NCBI RefSeq assembly: GCF_039540575.1
Contig: NZ_BAABFC010000013.1
Coordinates: 1-64,000, forward strand
Direction: 5' to 3'
DNA: 64,000 nt
Source of the DNA: Pseudaeromonas paramecii
GTDB lineage: Bacteria > Pseudomonadota > Gammaproteobacteria > Enterobacterales > Aeromonadaceae
Part shown: in pieces, positions 40,206 through 52,407 of the stretch
How positions within the stretch are numbered: position 1 is the stretch's first letter
Layout: each line of letters opens with the position of its first letter
The notes under the pieces: generated by a model
What the model was told of the DNA's origin: nothing
Databases searched by the model: none
What the model saw: the letters and a program-made list of their open reading frames with translations, nothing else
Translations under genes and position numbers: made by a program

Positions 40206-40664
40206 TCAACCCCGGGTAAAAGTTCCACTGCCGCCAGATGCACCCAGGCTGACCCCCAGCCCAGCCCCCACGGCACTGCCAATGAAGGTACTTCCCCGCC
40301 AAAAATTGAGGTTGGTCTGCCCCCCAGCAGAGTTGAAGTTAAACGAGACATCACCAAAGATGCTCGATTCATCCACGGCAAACACGGCGGTCATCCAGGT
40401 CACCCCACCGCCTAATGCGGCCCCCCATGCCGTGCCTTCAAATTTGGCAAAAGCACCTGATGGCAGTTTGAAACCCTGATCATTGCTGTACACCTTGACG
40501 TAGATAAAGGCTTCTGCAAATGCGACCTGGCTTGGCGACGTGGGCCCTATCGCTTGGATATTTTGGTTCGCGTTGACAATTTCCTGGAGGTGCTGGAGTT
40601 TCGTCTGGGCTGCGCCTGCATGCAGCGCCATGTTGTCACTCAATGGATTAGCTGTCGTGCTCAT
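40206..40664 (-). CDS. Gly-rich beta protein, possibly VapA/VapB-like
   Basis: A 152-aa protein with no signal peptide. The N-terminal 60 residues form a short helix-rich region; the rest is beta-rich with glycine repeats (GTAWGAALGGGVTWM, FWRGSTFIGSAVGAGLGVSLGASGGSGTF). The spacing and final GSGTF resemble the eight-stranded core of the Rhodococcus VapA/B family and its relatives in a few enterics, but I am not certain. An excellent ribosome-binding site (AAAGGAGATAACC) and lower GC than neighbours support a real, perhaps acquired, gene. It stands alone in a 1.4-kb region otherwise empty of genes. Confidence 0.6.
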   Translation of the reverse strand: MSTTANPLSDNMALHAGAAQTKLQHLQEIVNANQNIQAIGPTSPSQVAFAEAFIYVKVYSNDQGFKLPSGAFAKFEGTAWGAALGGGVTWMTAVFAVDESSIFGDVSFNFNSAGGQTNLNFWRGSTFIGSAVGAGLGVSLGASGGSGTFTRG

Positions 40665-41087
40665 GGTTATCTCCTTTATTGGGTTTTATGAGTCCCTCCA
40701 GATCAACAGCGACAAGGGATCCATATGGATCAGATTAGAGATAAACATCGCTGAGTTGTGTGCGTTAGCTCAGAAAACAAACGGCTCATGTTTTCAACAG
40801 CTCCCCTCCTGCGCGGAGACACCATGCTTATACTCGGAGCAAGCGCCCCGGCTGATTTCAAGTAAAAATGCGGTGGATTACAGGTATGTTTTTGTATATG
40901 TAGGTTTTTCTGGGTAAGTGTTCTGGCAAGGCTCAAGGACCCATCATCGACCGCCAGACAACGCCGGCTGTCACGATAAATCGCAGTCATAAACCAGAGA
41001 TAGCAAGTTCAGGGTCAAGTGGGTAGCCAGAACCAAGCTTCAGGCTGGCAGGGTTGAGGAAGCGTTTGGATGAAAGACTGGTTTTTT
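40665..41087. other. 420-bp AT-richer region with no gene recognised
   Basis: Small frames on both strands show no family features. The part nearest 40665 must hold the promoter of the Gly-rich protein gene. Confidence 0.45.
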
Positions 41088-41109
41088 ATGCCGCCACTTG
41101 GCGGCTTAG

Positions 41110-41142
41110 AAAAACATAAGGCCACTCGCTGAGTGGCCTTAT
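41110..41142 (-). terminator. Terminator of tRNA-Leu
   Basis: The 12-bp perfect stem ATAAGGCCACTC / GAGTGGCCTTAT (loop GCT) is followed on the minus strand by G and five T residues (41110-41114). Confidence 0.85.
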
Positions 41143-41158
41143 GTCATTGAATTTGAAG

Positions 41159-41243
41159 TGGTGCCCGGGGTCGGACTCGAACCGACACGGTTTTACCCGG
41201 CGGATTTTGAATCCGCTGCGTCTACCGATTTCGCCACCCGGGC
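41159..41243 (-). tRNA. tRNA-Leu(CAA)
   Basis: An 85-base type II tRNA on the minus strand. The acceptor GCCCGGG pairs with CCCGGGC, the anticodon arm is GCGGATTCAAAATCCGC with anticodon CAA, the long variable arm contains GGGTAAAACC, the T arm is GTCGGTTCGAGTCCGAC, and CCA is encoded. A terminator follows directly. Confidence 0.96.
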
Positions 41244-41421
41244 CAAGCACAGCGGTAGATTCCCTCTGGCTTGATGGGTGGCGATTATACAAAGCCCCCT
41301 TGCGGTCGCAACGGTTTTTTCATGTTCCATGTCGCAACTGCTGAATTATTCAGCGAAACTGGGCTGGGCGATGCCACCGGCTTGGGTAGAATGGCGCTCC
41401 CGATTTAGCAGGAGAGTTTCC

Positions 41422-41937
41422 ATGGCCAGACGTACTGCCACCCGCCCGACCCCAACCGCCCCCGTCCAACCCCGTCGCTATCCCGTCACTGGTCTGTTTC
41501 GTCGCCTGGGGGCCTGGCTGTATGACGCCCTGCTGGCCGGTGCCGTCCTGCTGCTGGCCGGCTTGCTGGGCTATGGCCTGGCCTGGCTGCTGCAGCTACT
41601 CGGTGTGGTGAAGACAGGCGACAGCAGCCTGGGTGACTGGCTGTCACACCAGACGCTCTACAGTGTTTACCTTGGGCTGGCGCTGTGCGGCTATTACCTG
41701 TGGTTTTGGTGTCGCACCGGCCAGACCCCCGGCATGAAGGCCTGGCACCTGCGGCTGCAGCGGCCGGATGGCCGACCCCTTGGCCTGTCCCAGGGGCTGA
41801 TCCGGCTGTTCACCGCCGCCTTCGGCCTGGGCAATCTGCTGGCGCCCTTCGATCATCAGAGCCGCGCCTTTCAGGACATCTGGGCGGAGAGCGAGATGGT
41901 GGTGGATGATGGCAGCGAGGCTAAGCCCGCCGCCTGA
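41422..41937 (+). CDS. RDD-family membrane protein
   Basis: A 171-aa protein. After a basic/Pro-rich N-terminus, FRRLGAWLYDALLAGAVLLL is the RDD motif variant with three membrane segments, and RTGQTPGMKAWHLRLQRPDGRPLGLSQGLIR is the typical cytoplasmic stretch. The start ATG at 41422 is chosen for AGGAGAG in front; the upstream frame crosses the tRNA promoter region. Its 3' end overlaps the convergent lptG by 17 bases. The function of the family is mostly unknown. Confidence 0.85.
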   Translation: MARRTATRPTPTAPVQPRRYPVTGLFRRLGAWLYDALLAGAVLLLAGLLGYGLAWLLQLLGVVKTGDSSLGDWLSHQTLYSVYLGLALCGYYLWFWCRTGQTPGMKAWHLRLQRPDGRPLGLSQGLIRLFTAAFGLGNLLAPFDHQSRAFQDIWAESEMVVDDGSEAKPAA

Positions 41938-42994
41938 GCATCTTCACCGCGATGGCCAGGAACAATAGGCTGGGGACGAAGGCCCCGGCCACCGGGGGCA
42001 CATCGTAGACCAGGCTGAAGGGCCCCAGCACCTCGTTCACCACATAGAACAGAAAGCCCAGTATCACCCCCATCATGATGCGGGCCCCCATGGAGACGGA
42101 GCGCAGCGGACCGAACACGGTACTGGCGGCCAGCAACATCATGGCGATGACGGCCAGTGGAGCGGCCGCCTTGCGCCACAGCGCCAGCTCATAGCGATCG
42201 GCGTTCTGGCCATTGCTCTTGAGATAGCGCACATAGTCCAGCAGCCCCTTGGCAGACAGTTCATCCGGCGAGATGGCCACCACCCCCAGCTTCTTCGGCG
42301 TCAGCTGACTGTCCCAGCGGGCCGTATCCAGATGCACCGTATGAATGGCCTCCGGCAATGAGAAGCGGGTCTCCTCCACCTGATCCAGCCGCCAATGCCC
42401 CTGTTCATAATGTGCCGAGGCCGCCCGGGTGACCGTCTTGAGCTCCTGCCCGTCATCGAACTGGTATCGTGTCACCTTGGCCAGGCTGCCATCCCGATAC
42501 ACTACCCCCACATGCACAAAGTCATTGCCTTCCCGGGCCCAGACGCCGTAGGACGAGGCGGTGATCTGGCCGCCGGAGACCGCATTGGCCTTGAAGTCCT
42601 TGGCCTTGAGCTCGGAGTAGGGCACACCGTACTCCCCCAGCAGGATGAACAGCACCATCACCGGCAGCACCGTCTTGAGCACGGCGGTGACGATATTCAG
42701 CCGCGAGCGTCCCGCTGCCTGCAGCACCACCAGCTCACTGCTCTGGGCCAGCTGGCCCAGGCCGATGACGCCCCCCAGCAAGGCACCCATGGGGAAAAAC
42801 GTCACCAGGTGCTGGGGCAGGCCCATCAGCACATAGAGCAGCGCATGCAGGGCATCAAAGTTACCCTCCCCCACCTGGCGCAGCTGCTCGACGAATTTGA
42901 TCAATACCGAAAGACCGGAGAGGGTCAGGGTACACAGCAGTATGGCCAGCACCACACTGCGCCCCACATAGCGATCCAGAATGCCGTAGATCAT
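41921..42994 (-). CDS. lptG: LPS export ABC transporter permease LptG
   Basis: A 357-aa inner-membrane permease: six membrane segments and a large periplasmic jellyroll domain. ILDRYVGRSVVLAILLCTLTLSGLSVLIKFVEQLRQVG, FPMGALLGGVIGLGQLAQSSELVVLQAAG and LYDVPPVAGAFVPSLLF are as in LptG. With LptF and LptB2 it lifts lipopolysaccharide from the inner membrane to the LptA bridge. The start ATG at 42994 overlaps the lptF stop (ATGA), giving translational coupling. Confidence 0.95.
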   Translation of the reverse strand: MIYGILDRYVGRSVVLAILLCTLTLSGLSVLIKFVEQLRQVGEGNFDALHALLYVLMGLPQHLVTFFPMGALLGGVIGLGQLAQSSELVVLQAAGRSRLNIVTAVLKTVLPVMVLFILLGEYGVPYSELKAKDFKANAVSGGQITASSYGVWAREGNDFVHVGVVYRDGSLAKVTRYQFDDGQELKTVTRAASAHYEQGHWRLDQVEETRFSLPEAIHTVHLDTARWDSQLTPKKLGVVAISPDELSAKGLLDYVRYLKSNGQNADRYELALWRKAAAPLAVIAMMLLAASTVFGPLRSVSMGARIMMGVILGFLFYVVNEVLGPFSLVYDVPPVAGAFVPSLLFLAIAVKMLRRRA

Positions 42995-44100
42995 GCGCCG
43001 ACCCCTCCCTTGACCCGCAGACGCAGTGCCTGCCACCAGCGAGTGCCCCCCAGATTAAGTGGAATGGCAAACAACAGCAGATAGACCAGCGGCACGATGA
43101 ACAGCCCCGGCATGGCCGGCAGGGTGCCGCGCTCCATGGCGGAACGGCCGGCGGAAAGCAGCAGGTAATAACTCAGGTAGAGCAAAATGGCCGGCAGCAG
43201 CTTGGCATAGCGCCCTTGCCGTGGATTCACCTGGGCCAACGGCACCACGATAAGGGTCAGCACCAGGATGGAGATAGGCAGAGAGATACGCCACTGCATC
43301 TCGCTCTTGGCCTTGGGATCCTCACTTTCGGCGAGTTTTTGCCAATCCAGGCTCGAAACCTCCTGACGGGCATCCTGCTCTTCCTGGCCCAGCGGGATCC
43401 AGGCGCGATACTGCTCGAACGAGGAAATGTTAAAGCCATCCCCCTTGAGCGGCGCGGCATAGCGATGGCCATCTTGCAGGGTGACCCAGCGCAGGCCATT
43501 GTCGTCACTGCTCAGGCGACCGTTATTCGCCACTATGATGGCCGGCCCCTGTTTGTCGGTGGCCTGCTGCAGCACGAAGATCCGCTCCAGATCCTTGCCC
43601 TTGTCCTTGAGCTCGTCGACGTACACCACCAGCTTGCCGCTGTTGAGGGACAAGAAGCGCCCCTCCTCAATGGCGGTGAAGCTGGGATCGCGCTTGGCCC
43701 GCTCCAGCAGGTCGATCTGCTGCCGTTGCGCCCAGGGCGCCAGCCAGAAGGTGTTGCCGATAGCCAGCACGCCGGTCAGCAGGGCCAGCAGCAGTGCCGT
43801 GCTCATGATGTAACGCGGCCCCAGCCCCAGAGCCTTGAGCACCGTCATCTCGCTTTCGGCGTACAGGCGGCCATGGGCGAACAAGATCCCGACAAACAGG
43901 CTGATGGGCAGCATAAGCAGCGCCATGTTCGGCACGTTCAGCATCATCAGTTCCGTCACCAGCTGGGTGGGAATGGAGCCCTTGACGGCCTTGGAGAGTA
44001 CCCGGATGAAATTCTGACTCATGAAGATCATGAGCAGAATAAACAACACCGACAGCTGGGTTTTGAAGGTTTCTTTGAACAGATACCGGAAGACGATCAC
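42991..44100 (-). CDS. lptF: LPS export ABC transporter permease LptF
   Basis: A 369-aa partner of LptG. The start GTG at 44100 gives VIVFRYLFKETFKTQL, matching the MIIIRYLxRE start of LptF; the frame is open further upstream. The coupling region IFAHGRLYAESEMTVLKALGLG and the periplasmic domain (LNSGKLVVYVDELKDKGKDLERIFV) are characteristic. It is divergent from pepA with about 175 bp between, the common gammaproteobacterial arrangement. Confidence 0.94.
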   Translation of the reverse strand: MIVFRYLFKETFKTQLSVLFILLMIFMSQNFIRVLSKAVKGSIPTQLVTELMMLNVPNMALLMLPISLFVGILFAHGRLYAESEMTVLKALGLGPRYIMSTALLLALLTGVLAIGNTFWLAPWAQRQQIDLLERAKRDPSFTAIEEGRFLSLNSGKLVVYVDELKDKGKDLERIFVLQQATDKQGPAIIVANNGRLSSDDNGLRWVTLQDGHRYAAPLKGDGFNISSFEQYRAWIPLGQEEQDARQEVSSLDWQKLAESEDPKAKSEMQWRISLPISILVLTLIVVPLAQVNPRQGRYAKLLPAILLYLSYYLLLSAGRSAMERGTLPAMPGLFIVPLVYLLLFAIPLNLGGTRWWQALRLRVKGGVGA

Positions 44101-44276
44101 GCTGGCCTCTGGGAAAACTTGTAACTTTAGTGAAAACGCTAAAAAATACGGGCGAAAAATAGATTTTTGCCTATTTAGCAAATTTTACCCATCCACTGCA
44201 TCAAGGGATGCGCATCTGGCGGTGGCCACATTATCAGCCAAAGCGCCTCCGTTGTCTGCAAGACCGAGGAGTATTC

Positions 44277-45779
44277 ATGGAGTTCAGCGTAAAGAGCGGC
44301 AGCCCGGAGAAACAGCGCAGCGCCTGTATCGTGGTGGGCGTTTTTGAGCCCCGTCGCCTCTCGCCGGTGGCGGAACAGCTGGATAGGATCAGCGACGGTT
44401 ACCTCAGCTCCCTGCTGCGCCGCGGCGATCTGGAGGGCAAACCGGGCCAGATGCTGCTGCTGCATCAGGTACCGGGTGTGCTGTCCGAACGGGTGCTGCT
44501 GGTGGGCTGTGGCAAGGAGCGGGAACTGGATGAGCGCCAGTTCAAGCAGATCGTCCAGAAGACCATCAGCACCCTGAACGAAACCGGCTCCATGGAAGCG
44601 GTCTGTTTCCTCACCGAACTGCACGTCAAGGGCCGCGACACCTACTGGAAGGTGCGGCAAGCCATCGAGACCACCCAGGCCGGCCTGTACAGCTTCGATC
44701 AGTTTAAGACCAACAAGGCCGAGCTGCGTCGCCCCCTGCGCAAGCTGGTATTCAACGTGCCGTCCCGCCGCGAGCTGCCGTTGGGTGAGAAGGCCATCCA
44801 GCACGGTTTGGCCGTGGCCCAGGGGGTCAAGGTCTGCCGTGACGTGGGCAACATGCCGCCCAACATCTGCACCCCGGCCTACCTGGCTTCCCAGGCCCGT
44901 CGCCTGGCGGACGCCTGCCCCAACATCACCACCAAGGTGATCGGCGAGCAGCAGATGGCCGAGCTGGGCATGCACTCCTACCTGGCGGTGGCCCGCGGCT
45001 CGGACAACGAGGCCATGATGTCGGTGATGGAATACAAGGGCCATCCCACCGCCAAGCCGATCGTGCTGATCGGCAAGGGCTTGACCTTCGATGCCGGCGG
45101 CATCTCCTTGAAGCCTGCCGATGGCATGGACGAGATGAAGTACGACATGGGCGGCGCCGCCTCCGTGCTGGGCACCTTCCATGCCCTCTCCGCCCTCAAG
45201 CTGCCCATCAACGTGGTGGGGATCCTGGCCGGGGCCGAAAACATGCCCGATGGCAAGGCCTATCGCCCGGGTGACATCCTCACCTCCATGTCCGGCCAGA
45301 CCATCGAAGTGCTCAATACCGATGCCGAAGGCCGGCTGGTGCTGTGCGATGTGCTGACCTATGCCGATCGCTTCGAGCCCGAGTGCGTGGTGGATATCGC
45401 CACCCTCACGGGCGCCTGCGTCATCGCCCTGGGTCATCACACCACCGGGCTCTTGGCCAACCACAACCCCCTGGCTCACGAGCTGCTGGGGGCCGGGGAT
45501 CTGGCCGGTGACAAGGCCTGGCGCCTGCCCCTGTGGGACGAATACCAGGAGCAACTGGAAAGCCCGTTTGCCGACATGACCAACGTGGGTGGTCGCCCCG
45601 GTGGCGCCATCACAGCCGCCGCCTTCTTGTCACGCTTTGCCAAGAAGTACAACTGGGCCCACCTGGATATCGCCGGCACCGCCTGGAAGTCCGGCAAGGA
45701 CAAGGGCGCCACCGGCCGCCCCGTGCCCCTGCTGACCCAGTTCCTGCTGGGCCGGGCAGAGGACGGTACCGAGGAGTAA
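44277..45779 (+). CDS. pepA: Leucyl aminopeptidase
   Basis: A 500-aa M17 aminopeptidase. Metal and active-site motifs: VLIGKGLTFDAGGISLKP, KYDMGGAASVLG and the M17 signature NTDAEGRLVL (near residue 350), then GACVIALGHHTTGL and HLDIAGTAWKSG. It removes N-terminal residues from peptides and in E. coli also serves as a DNA-binding architectural factor. The start ATG at 44277 follows CGAGGAG. It is upstream of holC and valS, the usual order. Confidence 0.95.
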   Translation: MEFSVKSGSPEKQRSACIVVGVFEPRRLSPVAEQLDRISDGYLSSLLRRGDLEGKPGQMLLLHQVPGVLSERVLLVGCGKERELDERQFKQIVQKTISTLNETGSMEAVCFLTELHVKGRDTYWKVRQAIETTQAGLYSFDQFKTNKAELRRPLRKLVFNVPSRRELPLGEKAIQHGLAVAQGVKVCRDVGNMPPNICTPAYLASQARRLADACPNITTKVIGEQQMAELGMHSYLAVARGSDNEAMMSVMEYKGHPTAKPIVLIGKGLTFDAGGISLKPADGMDEMKYDMGGAASVLGTFHALSALKLPINVVGILAGAENMPDGKAYRPGDILTSMSGQTIEVLNTDAEGRLVLCDVLTYADRFEPECVVDIATLTGACVIALGHHTTGLLANHNPLAHELLGAGDLAGDKAWRLPLWDEYQEQLESPFADMTNVGGRPGGAITAAAFLSRFAKKYNWAHLDIAGTAWKSGKDKGATGRPVPLLTQFLLGRAEDGTEE

Positions 45780-45814
45780 CGGCGGCAACCGGCCGCCTAA
45801 GCCCAAGGAGTCTC

Positions 45815-46240
45815 ATGCAACAGGCACAGTTCCACATTCTTGCCGATACCACCAGCCTGGCCGATGCCAGGCTGGCTTGTCTGCTGGCTACCCAGGCGTA
45901 TCGGGCCGGCCAGACGGTGTTCATCCTCGCCCGGGACGAATCCCAGGCCCACTGGCTGGATGAAACCCTCTGGCAGCAGGACCCGGACAGCTTCGTGCCC
46001 CATGCCCTGCAGGAGGAAGCCGGCGCCCAGCAGGCACCGGTGGAGATAGGCCATCAGCCGCCCCGCCGCCCGCGCAACCTGCTCATCAACCTGCAGCCGG
46101 AGGCACCGGCATTTGCAGGACGCTTCCCTCAGGTGATAGATTTCGTTCCCGCAGAAGAATCCCTTAAACAGCTGGCCCGAGAGCGCTACAAGCAGTATCG
46201 CGCCGCCGGCTTTACGCTGGAGATGGTTCAGCCCGGCTGA
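45815..46240 (+). CDS. holC: DNA polymerase III chi subunit
   Basis: A 141-aa protein. The N-terminal FHILADTTSLADARLACLLATQAYRAGQTVFILARDESQAHWLDETLWQQDPDSFVPH and the C-terminal INLQPEAPAFAGRFPQVIDFVP are typical of the chi subunit, which ties the clamp loader to SSB. It lies 35 bases after pepA and 27 before valS. The ATG at 45815 has AAGGAG in front. Confidence 0.94.
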   Translation: MQQAQFHILADTTSLADARLACLLATQAYRAGQTVFILARDESQAHWLDETLWQQDPDSFVPHALQEEAGAQQAPVEIGHQPPRRPRNLLINLQPEAPAFAGRFPQVIDFVPAEESLKQLARERYKQYRAAGFTLEMVQPG

Positions 46241-46267
46241 CCTCCCGCCCCAAGAGACAGGATTAGA

Positions 46268-49126
<2,859 letters not shown>

Positions 49127-49142
49127 CGCTATCTGTGAACCA

Positions 49143-49170
49143 CGACACCCCCGCCCATGCGGGGGTGTCG
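49143..49170 (+). terminator. Terminator after valS
   Basis: A 12-bp perfect stem (CGACACCCCCGC / GCGGGGGTGTCG, loop CCAT) is followed by CTTATT. Confidence 0.85.
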
Positions 49171-49250
49171 CTTATTGCCCCCCACCACGCCCCATGCACT
49201 ACACTGGCAGAAGATCGGTGCAGCCGGCCCAAGTTGCAAGGAGATACCCC

Positions 49251-50882
49251 ATGCCCACCTTTCGTTCCCTGCGCACCCAACTGCTGACCCTGCTAGGCGT
49301 GAGCCTGTTGCTGCTGCTGTTGGTGGCCCTGCTTGGGCAACACTTCCTCAGCCGGGAGTTGACCGCCTATCAGCGCCTGCTGCAGGGCCCCATGGCGGCC
49401 GCAGCCCTGGTGGATGAGGCCAACCTGCAGTTCAAGATCCAGGTGCAGGAATGGAAGAACGTCCTGCTGCGGGGCAAGGATCCCGCCAACCTGCAGAAGT
49501 ACTGGTCACAGTTTGAGGAGCAGGAGGCCAAGGTGGACGACAAGCTGCAAGCCTTGGCAACACTGGCCGCTGAGCTGCAGGATACGGCCTTAAGTCAAGC
49601 CATCGCCAGCTTGCGCCAGGAGCACCAGACCCTGGGCCAGGCCTACCGCCATGGCAAGGCCGCATTTGAAGCCGCTGGTGCCGATCCTTATGCCGGCGAC
49701 AAGGCGGTCAAGGGCATAGACAGGGCGGCCAGCGAGCAGATGAGCCAGTTGGTGGACAAGTTGCACCAGCAAGCGATGCACCTTAGTCAGCAAAGCCAGC
49801 AAAGTGCCGATACCATGGTGCGCGTAGGGCTAAGCCTGCTGCTGCTGGCGGCCGTCGCCATCGTCCTCGTCAGCCTCTGGCTGCTCAGCCGCCAGGTGGT
49901 GGCCCCCTTGCAACGGTTGACCCACTACCTGACCCGGTTAAGCCAAGGGGAGATACTCTCGCCCTTACAACTGCACCGTCAGGATGAGTTGGGACAACTG
50001 ACCAGTGCCGCCAATCGCCTGCGAGGCTTCTTGCAGGAGACGCTGGATCACTTGCAGCAGAGCCACGACGAGCTGGAGCAAAGCAGCCTGACCCTGGGCA
50101 GCATCTCCAGTCAGCTGACCGGAGGGACTCAGGATCAGCTGAGCCGCACCGACATGGTGGCCACCGCCATGCACGAGATGACGGCGACCGCCCAGAACGT
50201 GGCGGACAATGCGGCGCAAGCCGCCGATGCCGCGGATCGCGCCGATCAAGCCTCCCGCGAGGGCGACGGCATGATGCAGCAGACTATCGCCACCATCAGC
50301 CAGATGAGCCAGGAGATCGATCAAAGCGCCGACGTCATCCGGCGGCTGAGTGAGGAGAGTCGCCGCATCATTACCGTGCTGGAGGTGATCCAGACCATCG
50401 CCGAGCAGACCAACCTGTTGGCGCTCAATGCCGCCATCGAAGCCGCCCGGGCCGGCGAGCAGGGCCGCGGTTTTGCCGTGGTGGCAGATGAGGTGCGCAC
50501 CCTGGCCCGCCGCACCGCCGACTCCACCGCCGAGATCAACAAGATCATCGAGCAGATCCTCGGCAGCACCCAGGATGCGGTACAGGCCATCAGCAGCAGC
50601 CAACAGCTGGGCAGCCAAGGGGTGGAGCGGGTCACGCAGGCCGGTCAGATGTTGCGCCGCATCGGCGAGGCCATCAGCGACATTCACGGCATGAACCAGC
50701 AGATCGCCACGGCGGCCGAACAACAGACGGCGGCGGTGGAAGACATCAGCCATAACCTGGTGGACATCAAGACGGTAGCCACCGAGATCCAGCAACAAGC
50801 TCTGCGCACCCAGCAGGCCAGCGGCCAGCTGCACCAAAACTCTCAACGGTTAACTACAGTCGTAGAGCGCTTCAGACAATAA
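49251..50882 (+). CDS. Methyl-accepting chemotaxis protein
   Basis: A 543-aa chemoreceptor. TM1 is LLTLLGVSLLLLLLVALL (about residues 11-28), a helical periplasmic sensor domain follows (about 30-190), TM2 is VGLSLLLLAAVAIVLVSLWLL, then a HAMP domain (VVAPLQRLTHYLTRLSQGEI) and a long signalling coiled coil with the invariant hairpin tip IAEQTNLLALNAAIEAARAGEQGRGFAVVADEVR. It should couple to CheA/CheW. The ligand is unknown. No C-terminal CheR-tethering pentapeptide is seen. Starts ATG 49251 after AAGGAG. Confidence 0.94.
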   Translation: MPTFRSLRTQLLTLLGVSLLLLLLVALLGQHFLSRELTAYQRLLQGPMAAAALVDEANLQFKIQVQEWKNVLLRGKDPANLQKYWSQFEEQEAKVDDKLQALATLAAELQDTALSQAIASLRQEHQTLGQAYRHGKAAFEAAGADPYAGDKAVKGIDRAASEQMSQLVDKLHQQAMHLSQQSQQSADTMVRVGLSLLLLAAVAIVLVSLWLLSRQVVAPLQRLTHYLTRLSQGEILSPLQLHRQDELGQLTSAANRLRGFLQETLDHLQQSHDELEQSSLTLGSISSQLTGGTQDQLSRTDMVATAMHEMTATAQNVADNAAQAADAADRADQASREGDGMMQQTIATISQMSQEIDQSADVIRRLSEESRRIITVLEVIQTIAEQTNLLALNAAIEAARAGEQGRGFAVVADEVRTLARRTADSTAEINKIIEQILGSTQDAVQAISSSQQLGSQGVERVTQAGQMLRRIGEAISDIHGMNQQIATAAEQQTAAVEDISHNLVDIKTVATEIQQQALRTQQASGQLHQNSQRLTTVVERFRQ

Positions 50883-50894
50883 GGACACCCCAGC

Positions 50895-52298
50895 ATGGCC
50901 CTACCGCCTGTCAAGGAGGAACAGAGTCCCACCGGCTCGGCCTCGCCGAGCAGCCCCTTGCATCTGCCGCTGTTTGGCTTGGCCATGTTGCTGTTGATAG
51001 GGCTTAAGTTGGCACTCCCTTTCGATAAGGACATCAACAGCGGCCTGGCCATCTTGGTGACCATAGGCCTGCTTTGGCTGACCGAGGCCATCCCCCTCAC
51101 CATTACCGCCCTGTTGGTGCCAGTGCTGGCGGTGCTGCTGGGGGTATTCCCCCTCAAGGAAGCCTTGAGTGAGTTTGCCAATCCCATACTGTATTTGTTC
51201 CTAGGAGGCTTCACCCTGGCAGCCGCCCTCGCCCACCAGGGACTGGATACCCTGCTGGCCCAGCGGGTACTCCAACTCGCTGGCGGACGCCTGGATGCGG
51301 GCGCCCTGCTGCTGTTTCTCATTACGGCAGGTTTGTCCATGTGGATCAGCAACACAGCCACCACCGCCATGATGATGCCACTGGCCCTAGGCTTAGGCCA
51401 TCGACTGGACCCCGAGCAGGACAGACCCACGCTGGTGTTTTTATTGCTGGGGGTGGCCTACAGCGCCAGCATAGGCGGCATAGGCACCCTGGTGGGCAGC
51501 CCGCCCAATGCCATCGCGGCCGCTCAGCTCGGGATGAGCTTCACCGATTGGCTGCTGTTCGGTCTGCCGGTGGTGCTGCTGCTGTGGCCGGTGGCCATAG
51601 CGCTGCTTTGGTGGGGGCTCAAGCCTAGACTCAGGGTTCGTTTTGAGCTGGAACCCATGCCCATGGTCTGGACCCTGGGACGTCGCCTCACCCTGCTTAT
51701 CTTCGCCTTGACGGTGCTGGGCTGGATCTTTTCCGCCCCGCTGGCCGCCTGGTTTGGCGGCATCGCCCAGTTTGACTCACTCATTGCCCTGCTGGCGGTG
51801 GTCGCCATCGCCGTCAGTGGCGTGGCCCGTTGGCAGGACATCAACCAGGCCACCGACTGGGGGGTGCTGTTGCTGTTCGGCGGTGGCCTGACCCTGTCGG
51901 CCGTGCTGAGCCAAACCGGTACCAGTGCCTTCCTGGCCGATCAGATTGCCCTGGCGCTGCAGGGCGCCCATCCCTTCGCCATCTTGCTGCTGCTGGCAGG
52001 CTTCGTGGTGTTCCTCACCGAGCTGACCTCCAATACCGCCACCGCCGCCCTGCTGATCCCGCTGTTCATCTCGGTCGCCGTCCCCCTGCAGGTCTCCCCC
52101 GTGGTGATGGCTGTCCTGATCGCCGTCGGCGCCAGTTGTGCCTTCATGCTGCCGGTGGCCACGCCCCCCAACGCCATCGTGTTTGCCAGTGGCTTCATCC
52201 GTCAACGAGAGATGATGCAGGTGGGACTGAGGTTAAATCTGGTGTTCTCCGTGCTGCTGGCCTGTCTGGCCTATTTTGTCGGCGATGTACTGGCCTGA
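50895..52298 (+). CDS. SLC13/DASS-family sodium:dicarboxylate-type symporter
   Basis: A 467-aa protein of about 11 membrane segments. Both substrate/sodium motifs are present: WISNTATTAMMMPLALGLG and, in the second half, ELTSNTATAALLIPLFISVA; also GTLVGSPPNAIAAA and MLPVATPPNAIVFASG, the paired Na+-site loops. It probably imports succinate, fumarate, malate or related anions. It starts 12 bases behind the chemoreceptor gene, so the receptor and transporter may be cotranscribed and share a ligand (inference). Confidence 0.92.
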   Translation: MALPPVKEEQSPTGSASPSSPLHLPLFGLAMLLLIGLKLALPFDKDINSGLAILVTIGLLWLTEAIPLTITALLVPVLAVLLGVFPLKEALSEFANPILYLFLGGFTLAAALAHQGLDTLLAQRVLQLAGGRLDAGALLLFLITAGLSMWISNTATTAMMMPLALGLGHRLDPEQDRPTLVFLLLGVAYSASIGGIGTLVGSPPNAIAAAQLGMSFTDWLLFGLPVVLLLWPVAIALLWWGLKPRLRVRFELEPMPMVWTLGRRLTLLIFALTVLGWIFSAPLAAWFGGIAQFDSLIALLAVVAIAVSGVARWQDINQATDWGVLLLFGGGLTLSAVLSQTGTSAFLADQIALALQGAHPFAILLLLAGFVVFLTELTSNTATAALLIPLFISVAVPLQVSPVVMAVLIAVGASCAFMLPVATPPNAIVFASGFIRQREMMQVGLRLNLVFSVLLACLAYFVGDVLA

Positions 52299-52407
52299 CA
52301 CCGGCTCAGGGTGAACCGGATCATGCTTCTGGGCAAAAAAGCGCCGCCAGGGTCGTAGCGCCCCTAAGGCTTTGGGTATGCTCCGTTTTATTTTGCCCGG
52401 AGAGCCC

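Noticed and set aside
40730..40990. An 86-codon minus-strand frame
   Set aside because: It lacks a ribosome-binding site and family features; probably chance in a gene-poor spacer.
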